DNA from: Bacteroidales bacterium
Lineage (GTDB): Bacteria > Bacteroidota > Bacteroidia > Bacteroidales > WCHB1-69
Direction: 5' to 3'
NCBI GenBank assembly: GCA_017962275.1
Contig: JAGCVQ010000026.1
Coordinates: 1-44,307 of the forward strand
DNA: 44,307 nt
Position numbers and translations under genes: made by a program. Below, piece after piece: positions 15,326 through 22,618 of the stretch. The notes under the pieces are model-generated. The model saw only the letters and a program-made list of their open reading frames with translations. It searched no databases and was not told the DNA's origin. Position 1 is the first letter of the stretch, and each line of letters begins with the position of its first letter.

Positions 15326-17107
15326 ATGGATAATCAGTTGAATATACAATCAGGTAAGGCGTTGCTTGAGAAAGTTATCAAGCAATGGGAACAAGACGGG
15401 CTTTTCGACAGCTTTGATGATGCAAACAAGAGGCTGGATCGTGATGGAGAGAGTGCTGTGAGGCATAATTTGGAACGGGATCCTGTCATCAATCTCTTTA
15501 TGACGGCGTTGGCTCATCAAACTAATCTGTTGAAAGAACAAATTACGGAATTGCGCACATCTCTGTTGGATGAATTCATCAGGCGAACGGTCCCATTCAC
15601 GTTGACCAGACCGACACCTGCCATGACAGTTCTAAGAGCGAAAATGGTAGATGCCTCGGAGTCCTCTTTGATCGTGGATGATTCGACGTTGATTCGTCTT
15701 GAAAAGCGGTCTAAGACCAAAATGCGGTTCAAAGAGCAGGAAAGTTTCTCGTTCATGCCTCTTCTGAAGACAAAAATCCTGAACACAACGGTAGGGTCAG
15801 TCAGAAGGGTAAGTAGGAACACTTTTGAAATATCCTTTTCCGGGAATTCGAATGTAGATAATCTTTCGGGAGTGTCATTCTTTTTCCCCAATCACACAAT
15901 TTCGTCGTTGTCCCTCCAGGTGGACGGCGTTCAACTTCCTGTGTTCTCCCTCAATGATTGTGACCGGTTGCCATTATGTGATGTTTTTAATGTGAACCAC
16001 TGTGTTTTCAATCGCTCATTGCTCTATGGAACGACCGAAAGCTGGTTGGATAGATTAGCTCCCTTGGCCAACCGCTTGTTTTATGTGGGGAGTTACGAGG
16101 GTGACGAGTTGTCGTCGGCCATATCAGTTCAAATGACCATTAACGATCCAGAAGAAGTGGTCCTTTCAGACTTGGATGTGTTTATAAATTGCATTCCCAT
16201 TGTGAATGTGGAGAAAGGAACGGTCAATTTGTCGGTTGATGAACCCATAAAAAAGATTGCCACAGAGAAGATTGTCGATATTCAAGAAAAGAAAGAATCT
16301 CCCATCACCCAATCGGTAAAAGCGGGGAAAGTCTTTCTTCAGTTACAGGCACCTTCGGACAATTCGTTTGATTTAGAACAAATTACCTTGCGCAGGTTCG
16401 CAGCAGAGCGTTTTCATATTGGCGAATTAGTCAATCAGACTCAAGCCCTGACGCATCGTTATTCGTCTGATTTTCACGCGTTCAGACCCTTCGCCGATGT
16501 CGAGTTTGATGAAAAAGTGAACGAAGTACGAGTCTTGTTGAATGAAATTGAGAGCATCATCAGTAAGAATCAGTCGGTGCCCAACGGGGTGTATGTGATG
16601 CTTCAGAAACATCATAACGGTCATTTTGCGAGTGAACAGTCGAGAATTGCCGTCCCCTATCTACTGACGGACGGCCAACGGGGAAATGGGCTTCTTCCCA
16701 GCTGTGCAGTGAAGCTTCCTCCGTTGTTTGATGAGTCGAAAAGCGTTATTATGATGACTACTTTTGGTGGCAGTGACGAGGTTACGGACGATGAGACGCT
16801 CCGCCAAATGGCCAGTTATTACCACCTTACCAAAGAGCGGCTGATTACGAAGTCGGATGTCAAACAGTTCTGTTGTAAAGAGTTGATGAATACTTATCAG
16901 GTTCCGAAAGAGGCAATTCGTGATATTGCATTTCGGTCTGAAATGCACAATGGACATCAGCGGATGATGATTGACATAGCATTGTCTCCAACATCAAATA
17001 TTGAGGATGCGGACGATTTGTCTCAGCGTATTGCTGCAGAGATACAACAGAAAATCAATGTCCGTGTCACAGGCTTTTGTGCTTTCGAGGTGCGTGTGAG
17101 AATCTAA
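15326..17107 (+). CDS. Type VI secretion baseplate protein, TssF-like
   Basis: A start at 15326 (MDNQLNIQ, 593 residues) falls 1 base after the previous stop; an in-frame ATG at 15314 would overlap it. The N-terminal 100 residues match the TssF pattern: RDPVINLFMTALAHQ, then LLDEFIRRTVPFTLTRPTPAMTVL, corresponding to the 'LLYP..LRPIPSM' strand of TssF. Near residue 287, FINCIPIVNV matches the conserved L-x-C-T-P-V-V-N motif. The length is close to the usual 580-620. TssF is the main wedge protein of the type VI baseplate, paired with TssG. Codons here look more AT-rich than in yidC just downstream, which could reflect transfer or different expression. Confidence 0.7.
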   Translation: MDNQLNIQSGKALLEKVIKQWEQDGLFDSFDDANKRLDRDGESAVRHNLERDPVINLFMTALAHQTNLLKEQITELRTSLLDEFIRRTVPFTLTRPTPAMTVLRAKMVDASESSLIVDDSTLIRLEKRSKTKMRFKEQESFSFMPLLKTKILNTTVGSVRRVSRNTFEISFSGNSNVDNLSGVSFFFPNHTISSLSLQVDGVQLPVFSLNDCDRLPLCDVFNVNHCVFNRSLLYGTTESWLDRLAPLANRLFYVGSYEGDELSSAISVQMTINDPEEVVLSDLDVFINCIPIVNVEKGTVNLSVDEPIKKIATEKIVDIQEKKESPITQSVKAGKVFLQLQAPSDNSFDLEQITLRRFAAERFHIGELVNQTQALTHRYSSDFHAFRPFADVEFDEKVNEVRVLLNEIESIISKNQSVPNGVYVMLQKHHNGHFASEQSRIAVPYLLTDGQRGNGLLPSCAVKLPPLFDESKSVIMMTTFGGSDEVTDDETLRQMASYYHLTKERLITKSDVKQFCCKELMNTYQVPKEAIRDIAFRSEMHNGHQRMMIDIALSPTSNIEDADDLSQRIAAEIQQKINVRVTGFCAFEVRVRI

Positions 17108-17118
17108 CCCAAAGGAGT

Positions 17119-17619
17119 ATGCGTTTTGCCCGATTTTTCCTGCTTGTTGTCACACTGTCGGTTTGTAGTGTTTTCATTGGCTCGGCGCAGTCTGTCGAAA
17201 ACGACTATAGTTGTGAAGACCAAATTGACCAGGTGATATTGTATGCTCGTTTGAAGTTGGGCTGCCCTTACGAATGGGGCGGTTCGGGTCCTCGCACATA
17301 CGACTGTTCTGGCCTCGTGAATTATGCTTTTCAGCAGATAGGGGTTGTGGTCACTCGCACAACCAGCACCTTATGCATTGAGGGGGAACGGGTGTTTCTG
17401 ACCAATATCAAACGGGGAGATTTGGTTTTTTTTGTGTCGGGAGAGTATCCAAACCGGCATATTTCGCATGTGGGAATTGCCATTTCTGACTATGACAACG
17501 GGGATTTCAAGTTTATCCATGCTTCGGCGGGGAATGGCTGTGTGGTCATCAGCCGTTTCACCGATTCGAACTATCAGACCACTTACGGCGGCGCCCGCAG
17601 GATTATCCGGTGTGATTAG
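17119..17619 (+). CDS. Exported NlpC/P60 peptidoglycan hydrolase
   Basis: The start at 17119 is preceded by a strong AAAGGAG site (17111-17117) and gives 166 residues with a signal peptide (MRFARFFLLVVTLSVC...GSAQS). The rest is one NlpC/P60 cysteine-peptidase domain: YDCSGLVNYAF with Cys63, the catalytic His117 in SHVGIAI, and the third polar residue His134 in FIHAS. GDLVFF and the YEWGGSGP loop are typical. These enzymes usually cut the gamma-D-Glu to diamino-acid bond in stem peptides. It starts 11 bases after the TssF-like gene and closes the operon. It could open the wall for assembly of the apparatus, or be an effector; no immunity gene is evident, so assembly is preferred, as inference. 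Confidence 0.88.
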   Translation: MRFARFFLLVVTLSVCSVFIGSAQSVENDYSCEDQIDQVILYARLKLGCPYEWGGSGPRTYDCSGLVNYAFQQIGVVVTRTTSTLCIEGERVFLTNIKRGDLVFFVSGEYPNRHISHVGIAISDYDNGDFKFIHASAGNGCVVISRFTDSNYQTTYGGARRIIRCD

Positions 17620-17656
17620 ACAATGAACTGTATCTGCTTGCCGGGGCTTGCCAGAG

Positions 17657-17721
17657 CGTGGAAAACCGCCTGAACACTGTGATTTCCACGTTGTTAATAA
17701 CTTTCGGCCCATTGTGGATAA
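17657..17721. promoter_or_regulatory. DnaA-box-like sites with 8-base inverted repeat (candidate origin element)
   Basis: TGTGGATAA at 17713-17721 is an exact reverse complement of the TTATCCACA DnaA box. TTGTTAATAA at 17691-17700 is a one-mismatch relative, placed 21 bases (two helical turns) before TTGTGGATAA. An exact inverted repeat, CGTGGAAA (17657-17664) and TTTCCACG (17683-17690), lies just upstream. parA and parB are about 2.5 kb away. It may be an origin or only a DnaA-regulated promoter for yidC. Confidence 0.4.
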
Positions 17722-17728
17722 CTTACTC

Positions 17729-17759
17729 TTGACAAAAGCTGTTTTTTGTTGTATATTTG
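17729..17759 (+). promoter_or_regulatory. Bacteroidota-type promoter upstream of yidC
   Basis: TTGAC at 17729-17733 and TATATTTG at 17752-17759 match the phylum's -33 and -7 elements with 20 bases between TTG and TA. It overlaps the edge of the DnaA-box-like region. Confidence 0.65.
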
Positions 17760-17803
17760 CAAAGTCGTTTTCATGACGATATATGATAATCACGATTTTT
17801 TTG

Positions 17804-17811
17804 TACTTTTG
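17804..17811 (+). promoter_or_regulatory. Second -7 element before yidC
   Basis: TACTTTTG fits TAnnTTTG and lies 22 bases before the yidC ATG, but no good -33 element is visible at the right distance. Confidence 0.45.
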
Positions 17812-17832
17812 CCGCCGTTTTAAATTTGGAAA

Positions 17833-19770
17833 ATGGATAAGAATACAGTTATCGGTCTGTTGCTGATTTTCGCCCTGTTTATGGGCTTCAGCTTCTACCA
17901 GACCTCGAAGGTGAAGAAACAGCAGGCAGCGCAACAGGAACAGGCGCTGCAGGAACTGGCCGAATCGGCCGAGGAAACGAACAACACACTCTCCCTTGAC
18001 GCTCAGTCGGATACGAACAAGACCGCTGAACCGGCGGCCGCCAAGCTCACCCCGGCGCAGAAATTCTCGAACGCGCAGGTGGATGAAGAGGGCGACTATA
18101 CCGTGGAGACCGCCAAGGCTTACTACCGCTTCAGCAAGAAGGGCGGCTACCTCAAGGAAATCCAGCTCAAGGATGTCTATCGCTACACCCCCAAAGGCGC
18201 GGAAAAGGAGCCCTTAGTCATCTACGAGGGCGGCTCCAACAGCATGGCCATGAAGCTCATGCTGCGCGACCAGACCGAAATCTCCACCGATGAATGCGTC
18301 TTCGTGGCCAATACCGACGAACTGGTGGTGGATGCACAGCATAACAAGCTGTCGCTCAGACTCTACCCCAACTCTTCGGCGGACAGCGCGCAGTGCCAGG
18401 TGCTCAACCAGAAATCCTACATCGAATATCTCTATACCTTCTCCAATGAGGACTATAAGTTTGATTATCAAATCAATATGGTCAACATGGAGCCGTATCT
18501 CTACCCGAACCGCCACAGCTTCACCATGAAGTGGCAGGCCCAGCCCAAGTGCGTGGAGAAGAACTACGACTACGAGAAGAACATTACCTCTATATATTAT
18601 ATGGACAACAGCGACGAGGTGGATAACCTCGACGAGCGCAAGCCCGACCATAAGGAATTCACGTCGCCGCTGAAGTGGGTCTCCTTCAAACAGCAGTTCT
18701 TCACGACCTGCTTGGTGACCACCGACCAACCCTTTACGTCGGGTTCCGTCACCGTGAAGGTCCCGGAAAAGGGCGAGACCAGCATCCTGAAGGATCTCGA
18801 CGCCGACCTCGACTTCGAGATGGCGAACCTGAACGACGGTCATTTCAAAATGTACATGTTCGTGGGTCCGAATCAGTATCGCCTGCTCAAGGGCTACGAC
18901 CAGAAACTGGAGCGTCAGGTGCCCCTGGGCTGGGGTTTCTTCCTGCTGCAGTGGATCAACCGCTTCATCATCATCCCGGTGTTCAACTGGTTAGAGGCAT
19001 ACGGCTTGAGTTACGGTCTTATCATCCTGATACTCACCATCTTCATCAAGATTGTGGTGTTGCCGGTGAGCTACAAGACCTATATGTCGTCGGCCAAGAT
19101 GCGGGCACTGAAGCCGGAAATCGAGGCTCTCAATGCGAAATACCCGAAGGAGGAGGACATGATGAAGAAGCAGCAGGCCACGATGAGCCTCTACAAGAGC
19201 GCGGGGGTGAGTCCGGCCGGCGGCTGCGTGCCGATGCTGCTGCAGATGCCTATCCTCATCGCCATGTACCGTTTCTTCCCCTCCGCCTACGAGCTGCGCC
19301 AACAGCCGTTCCTCTGGGCTGAGGACCTCTCCACCTACGACTCCATCTGGGATTTCGGCCATAACGTCCCCTTGCTTGGCGACCACCTCAGCCTCTTCAC
19401 GATCCTGATGACCATCGCCACCATCGTCTATACCTGGCTGAACCAGAAGCTGATGGCCCCCACGCAGGGCAACAAGGACCAGCAGCGCATGATGAACATC
19501 ATGATGTACATGATGCCGATCATGTTCCTGTTCATGTTCAACAACTTCGCATCCGGCCTCACGTACTACTACCTGCTCTTTAACCTCGTGACCTTCCTGC
19601 AGATGTTCATCTTCCGCATCGCCGTGGATGAGGACAAGCTTCGTGCGCAGATGCAGGAGAACATGAAGAAGCCCGTCAAGAAGTCGCGCTGGCAGATGAA
19701 GATGGAGGAACTGCAGAAACAACAGGCTCAAATGCTTAAACAACAGCAACAAGGACAAAAAAGAAAATAA
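17833..19770 (+). CDS. yidC: Membrane protein insertase YidC
   Basis: A 645-residue protein that inserts and folds inner-membrane proteins, alone or with SecYEG. An N-terminal signal anchor (TVIGLLLIFALFMGFSFY) is followed by a periplasmic beta domain (about 75-360). The conserved YidC/Oxa1 core starts near residue 366 (GWGFFLLQWINRF), with YGLIILILTIFIKIVVLPVS, the cytoplasmic SAKMRALKPEIEAL hairpin, PAGGCVPMLLQMPILIAMY and a late MMPIMFLFMFNNFASGL segment. The length is normal for the phylum. The C-terminal tail is rich in Gln and Lys (QAQMLKQQQQGQKRK), as is common in Bacteroidota YidC. It has its own promoter and is not part of the upstream operon. Confidence 0.97.
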   Translation: MDKNTVIGLLLIFALFMGFSFYQTSKVKKQQAAQQEQALQELAESAEETNNTLSLDAQSDTNKTAEPAAAKLTPAQKFSNAQVDEEGDYTVETAKAYYRFSKKGGYLKEIQLKDVYRYTPKGAEKEPLVIYEGGSNSMAMKLMLRDQTEISTDECVFVANTDELVVDAQHNKLSLRLYPNSSADSAQCQVLNQKSYIEYLYTFSNEDYKFDYQINMVNMEPYLYPNRHSFTMKWQAQPKCVEKNYDYEKNITSIYYMDNSDEVDNLDERKPDHKEFTSPLKWVSFKQQFFTTCLVTTDQPFTSGSVTVKVPEKGETSILKDLDADLDFEMANLNDGHFKMYMFVGPNQYRLLKGYDQKLERQVPLGWGFFLLQWINRFIIIPVFNWLEAYGLSYGLIILILTIFIKIVVLPVSYKTYMSSAKMRALKPEIEALNAKYPKEEDMMKKQQATMSLYKSAGVSPAGGCVPMLLQMPILIAMYRFFPSAYELRQQPFLWAEDLSTYDSIWDFGHNVPLLGDHLSLFTILMTIATIVYTWLNQKLMAPTQGNKDQQRMMNIMMYMMPIMFLFMFNNFASGLTYYYLLFNLVTFLQMFIFRIAVDEDKLRAQMQENMKKPVKKSRWQMKMEELQKQQAQMLKQQQQGQKRK

Positions 19771-19805
19771 TTTTCGGAAAATACGTCCGCATAAACGAAA
19801 TTTAG

Positions 19806-19813
19806 TAATTTTG
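19806..19813 (+). promoter_or_regulatory. -7 promoter element before the PUR-family gene
   Basis: TAATTTTG fits TAnnTTTG and lies 35 bases before the ATG at 19849. No convincing -33 element was found. Confidence 0.5.
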
Positions 19814-19848
19814 CGGTCGAATTTGAAACAATAAAAGTTAACGCCATT

Positions 19849-20196
19849 ATGGAAAATCAAGACAGAAATGAAGTGCTCTCCAGAGCGGTCAAGGCAGGAA
19901 AAAGAACGTATTTCTTCGATGTGAAGCGGAGCCGTAACGAGGAGATGTACCTCACCATCACGGAGAGCAAGCGCAAGTTCAACGCCGACAACGGCAACTT
20001 CTTCTACGAGAAGCACAAAATATTCCTCTATCCGGAAGATTTCGAGAAGTTTCAGAACGCCCTTTCCGGCGTGATCGGTTTCATCAACGATGGTACTGTG
20101 CCCGCCGAGGATGACTTCATGGAGAACGACAACTTCGAGAAGAACGAGGACATGGATCTGGGTATCACCTTCGACGACATAGATCTCTCATTATAA
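19849..20196 (+). CDS. DUF3276 PUR-family nucleic-acid-binding protein
   Basis: A 115-residue protein matching the Bacteroidota/Spirochaetota DUF3276 family, which adopts the PUR-alpha fold and binds single-stranded DNA or RNA. The characteristic stretches are GKRTYFFDVKRSRNEEMYLTITESKR and FYEKHKIFLYPEDFEKF (quoted in part), forming one PUR repeat of four strands and a helix. The C-terminal 35 residues are acidic. The stop overlaps the parA ATG by one base (TAATG), so the two are probably translationally coupled. Regulation of gene expression is known or suspected for homologues; the target here is unknown. Confidence 0.85.
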   Translation: MENQDRNEVLSRAVKAGKRTYFFDVKRSRNEEMYLTITESKRKFNADNGNFFYEKHKIFLYPEDFEKFQNALSGVIGFINDGTVPAEDDFMENDNFEKNEDMDLGITFDDIDLSL

Positions 20197-20969
20197 TGGG
20201 GAAGATAGTATCCATTGTAAACCAGAAAGGTGGGGTGGGGAAGACAACCACCGCGGTGAACCTCGCGGCGTCGTTGGCCCTGCTCGACTTCCGTGTGCTG
20301 CTCATCGACGCCGACCCGCAGGGCAATGCCTCCAGCGGCGTGGGCGTTTATCCCGATGACGACACGGTGAGCATCTACGACTGTATCGTCAACGGGAAGA
20401 TGGCCTCCGAGGCCGTGGTGGCGACGAAAACCCCGAACCTTTTCCTGATGCCCGCCACGATCAACCTCGTGGGCGCCGAAATCGAGATGATCAACTACGA
20501 CCGCCGCGAGTACCGCATGCGGGATGCACTGGTGGATGTGAAGAACGACTACGACTTCATCTTCATCGACTGCGCCCCGTCACTCGGACTGGTGACCCTC
20601 AATGCCCTGGTGGCTTCCGATTCGGTCATCATCCCCGTGCAGTGCGAGTACTTCGCCCTCGAAGGTCTCGGCAAACTGCTCAACACGGTCCGCATTGTGC
20701 AGTCGAACATGAACCCCGAGCTCTCCATCGAGGGCATCCTCATGACCATGTACACGAACCGCTACAAGTCGGCCAACGCGGTCTATGAGGACGTGCGCTT
20801 CCACTGCCGCGACATCGTCTTCGATACCGTCATCAACCGTACCGTAAGACTCAGTGAGGCACCAAGTTATGGTGTTCCCATCGCGGTTTATGACATCAAG
20901 TCCGTGGGTCATGTCAACTACATGAACCTTGCCAAGGAGTTTTTGCTGAAGAACGGATATACGGTGTAG
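20196..20969 (+). CDS. parA: Chromosome-partitioning ATPase ParA
   Basis: A 257-residue ParA/Soj-type ATPase. The deviant Walker A motif KGGVGKTT spans residues 11-18, Walker A' is IDADPQGN near residue 37, and FIFIDCAPSLG near 121 is the Walker B region. With ParB bound to parS it moves the origin region during segregation. Full length with no disruption. It follows the PUR-family gene with a 1-base overlap, and parB lies about 115 bases downstream, separated by two heptamer arrays. No parS palindrome was spotted in the window. Confidence 0.95.
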   Translation: MGKIVSIVNQKGGVGKTTTAVNLAASLALLDFRVLLIDADPQGNASSGVGVYPDDDTVSIYDCIVNGKMASEAVVATKTPNLFLMPATINLVGAEIEMINYDRREYRMRDALVDVKNDYDFIFIDCAPSLGLVTLNALVASDSVIIPVQCEYFALEGLGKLLNTVRIVQSNMNPELSIEGILMTMYTNRYKSANAVYEDVRFHCRDIVFDTVINRTVRLSEAPSYGVPIAVYDIKSVGHVNYMNLAKEFLLKNGYTV

Positions 20970-20974
20970 TGGCA

Positions 20975-21012
20975 GTTGAGAGTTTAGAGTTGAGAGTTGA
21001 GAGTTTAGAGTT
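20975..21012 (+). repeat. Heptamer array after parA
   Basis: Five tandem 7-base units in the order GTTGAGA, GTTTAGA, GTTGAGA, GTTGAGA, GTTTAGA begin 6 bases after the parA stop. Each unit contains TGA or TAG. The same two units build the array at 23740. Confidence 0.9.
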
Positions 21013-21048
21013 TATTAGGGATTATGGTTGGATATGTGTTGGTCGTAA

Positions 21049-21080
21049 ATTGTGAATTGTGAATTGTGAATTGTGAATTG
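21049..21080 (+). repeat. Heptamer array before parB
   Basis: Four and a half tandem copies of ATTGTGA end 5 bases before the parB ATG. The unit differs from the array 36 bases upstream but has the same 7-base period and also carries TGA. Confidence 0.9.
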
Positions 21081-21085
21081 AAAAT

Positions 21086-21961
21086 ATGCCAAAGAATGAC
21101 AAACCGTTAGGGAGAGGGTTGGGCGCGATGCTCGGTGATATGCCGATCCCTGTCCATAAGGATAATGCGAATGTGGTGAGCGGCAACGCGAACATCCGGA
21201 TTGAGTCCATTGAGGCGAACCCGTACCAGCCGCGCACCAAGTTCGACGAGGATGCCCTGAACGAGTTGGCGCAATCCATCAAGACCTACGGGCTGATCCA
21301 GCCGGTGACGGTGCGTCCGGTGGGCAGCGGCAAGTACCAGCTGATTTCCGGCGAGCGTCGTTTCCGTGCCGCCCAGATGGCCGGTCTTACGGAGATTCCC
21401 GCCTTTGTGCGCACGGTCGATGATGCCCTTTCCATCCAGATGGCGTTGGTGGAGAATATCCAGCGCGCCGACCTCAATGCCCTCGAAATCGCCATGAGCT
21501 ACCAGATGCTCATCGACGAGTGCCACCTTACCCAGGATGAACTGGGGACGAAGGTGGGCAAGACAAACACTACGATTTCCAACTACTTGCGTCTGCTCAA
21601 ACTCTCCACGCCCGTACAGGTGGCCGTGCGCGACAACCAGATTTCCATGGGTCACGCCCGCGCCTTGGTGGCGGTGGAGGACGAAGCGTTGCAGGCCAAA
21701 TTGCTGCAACAGATTGTGAACGGACAACTTTCGGTGCGCCAGACGGAAACGTTGGTGAAGAAGACGCTGGAAGGCGTTCTCGACAAGAAGTCGAAGGTGA
21801 AGATCACCCTTTCGGACGAAGTGCGTTCCGCGCAGACCGCCATTTCCAAAAAGCTGAACACGAAGGTGAGCATCAAGAAGGACATCTCCGGCAAAGGCCA
21901 GATTCAGATTCCCTTCGCGTCAGACGAGGAACTGAAGAATATTTTGAGCCTGCTGCAATAA
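21086..21961 (+). CDS. parB: Chromosome-partitioning protein ParB
   Basis: A 291-residue ParB/Spo0J. The N-terminal CTP-binding domain contains IEANPYQPR and ISGERRFRAAQMAG with the GERR motif at residues 89-92, then ALVENIQRADLNALEIA. The central helix-turn-helix (LTQDELGTKVGKTNTTISNYLRLL, quoted in part) binds parS, and a C-terminal dimer domain follows from about residue 240. Length and motifs are normal. It starts directly after a heptamer array, so translation initiation may rely on weak AT-rich sequence and not on a Shine-Dalgarno site. Confidence 0.96.
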   Translation: MPKNDKPLGRGLGAMLGDMPIPVHKDNANVVSGNANIRIESIEANPYQPRTKFDEDALNELAQSIKTYGLIQPVTVRPVGSGKYQLISGERRFRAAQMAGLTEIPAFVRTVDDALSIQMALVENIQRADLNALEIAMSYQMLIDECHLTQDELGTKVGKTNTTISNYLRLLKLSTPVQVAVRDNQISMGHARALVAVEDEALQAKLLQQIVNGQLSVRQTETLVKKTLEGVLDKKSKVKITLSDEVRSAQTAISKKLNTKVSIKKDISGKGQIQIPFASDEELKNILSLLQ

Positions 21962-22003
21962 AACGGGAGTTTTCACGTTAGCAGCATGCAATTAATTTCG
22001 AGT

Positions 22004-22579
22004 ATGAAACATCGTAAACAGATTCTAACAGTAGTTATCTTGCTCTGTATGAGTCTGTTTGCGTATTCTCAGGAGATTGCTTCCGAGAAGCAGTCGCGGG
22101 TGAAGGCGTCCGATTCGGTGCAGGTTTCCAAGCACAGCCCCACGGCCGCGATGCTTTGGTCCATCATCCCCGGCGGCGGTCAGATTTACAACAAGAAGTA
22201 CTGGAAAGTGCCCATTGTGTATGGACTTTTGGAAGGTTCGTGCTATTTCCTCACCAAATACGCCTCCGACATGATGCTCTACCGTCGCGAGTTCATCAAC
22301 CGCCGCGACGGCAATACCGAGCTGCTGATACCCGGTCTGGCGGACATTCCCGACGAGAACATCCTCTATGCCAAACAGAAGGCCCAGCGCAACATGGAAA
22401 TCTGCATCGCGGCCACCGCCATCATCTACACCCTCAACTTCATCGACGCCATGGTGGACGCGCACCTCTACTATTTCGATGTTTCCGACGACCTCTCCTT
22501 CCATTGGAGCCCGATGTTGCTCCCGAATCCGATCAACACCTCGCCGTCGTATGGGGTGAGCGTGGTGTTGTCTTTTTAA
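22004..22579 (+). CDS. DUF5683 membrane protein
   Basis: Starting at 22004 gives 191 residues with a basic start and signal-like segment (MKHRKQILTVVILLCMSLFAYSQ); an ATG at 21986 would add six residues. The conserved DUF5683 core is present: SPTAAMLWSIIPGGGQIYNKKYWKVPIVYG (quoted in part), then a membrane segment, and another near IAATAIIYTLNFIDAMVDAHLYYF. The family is widespread in Bacteroidota next to parAB, as here, but its function is not established. A location in the cell envelope is likely. Its stop codon is part of the first unit of a heptamer array. Confidence 0.82.
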   Translation: MKHRKQILTVVILLCMSLFAYSQEIASEKQSRVKASDSVQVSKHSPTAAMLWSIIPGGGQIYNKKYWKVPIVYGLLEGSCYFLTKYASDMMLYRREFINRRDGNTELLIPGLADIPDENILYAKQKAQRNMEICIAATAIIYTLNFIDAMVDAHLYYFDVSDDLSFHWSPMLLPNPINTSPSYGVSVVLSF

Positions 22580-22603
22580 TGAAGAATGAAGAATGAAGAA
22601 TGA
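22578..22603 (+). repeat. Heptamer array at the DUF5683 stop codon
   Basis: Three copies of AATGAAG and a decayed fourth begin within the TAA stop codon (22577-22579). Every complete unit contains TGA. Confidence 0.88.
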
Positions 22604-22618
22604 TAATACCATAACAAT

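Noticed and set aside
14890-17107. Prophage tail or extracellular contractile injection system remnant
   Set aside because: gp25 alone would allow it, but TssK- and TssF-like genes and lack of tail tube, spike, tape measure or phage genes favour a type VI-type baseplate; not fully excluded.
17657-17690. The inverted repeat CGTGGAAA/TTTCCACG as a terminator of the operon
   Set aside because: No T-run follows the right arm, and related DnaA-box-like sequence directly adjoins it.
20196-21961. parS site near parAB
   Set aside because: No sequence close to the TGTTTCACGTGAAACA palindrome was found in this interval by eye; the heptamer arrays do not resemble it.
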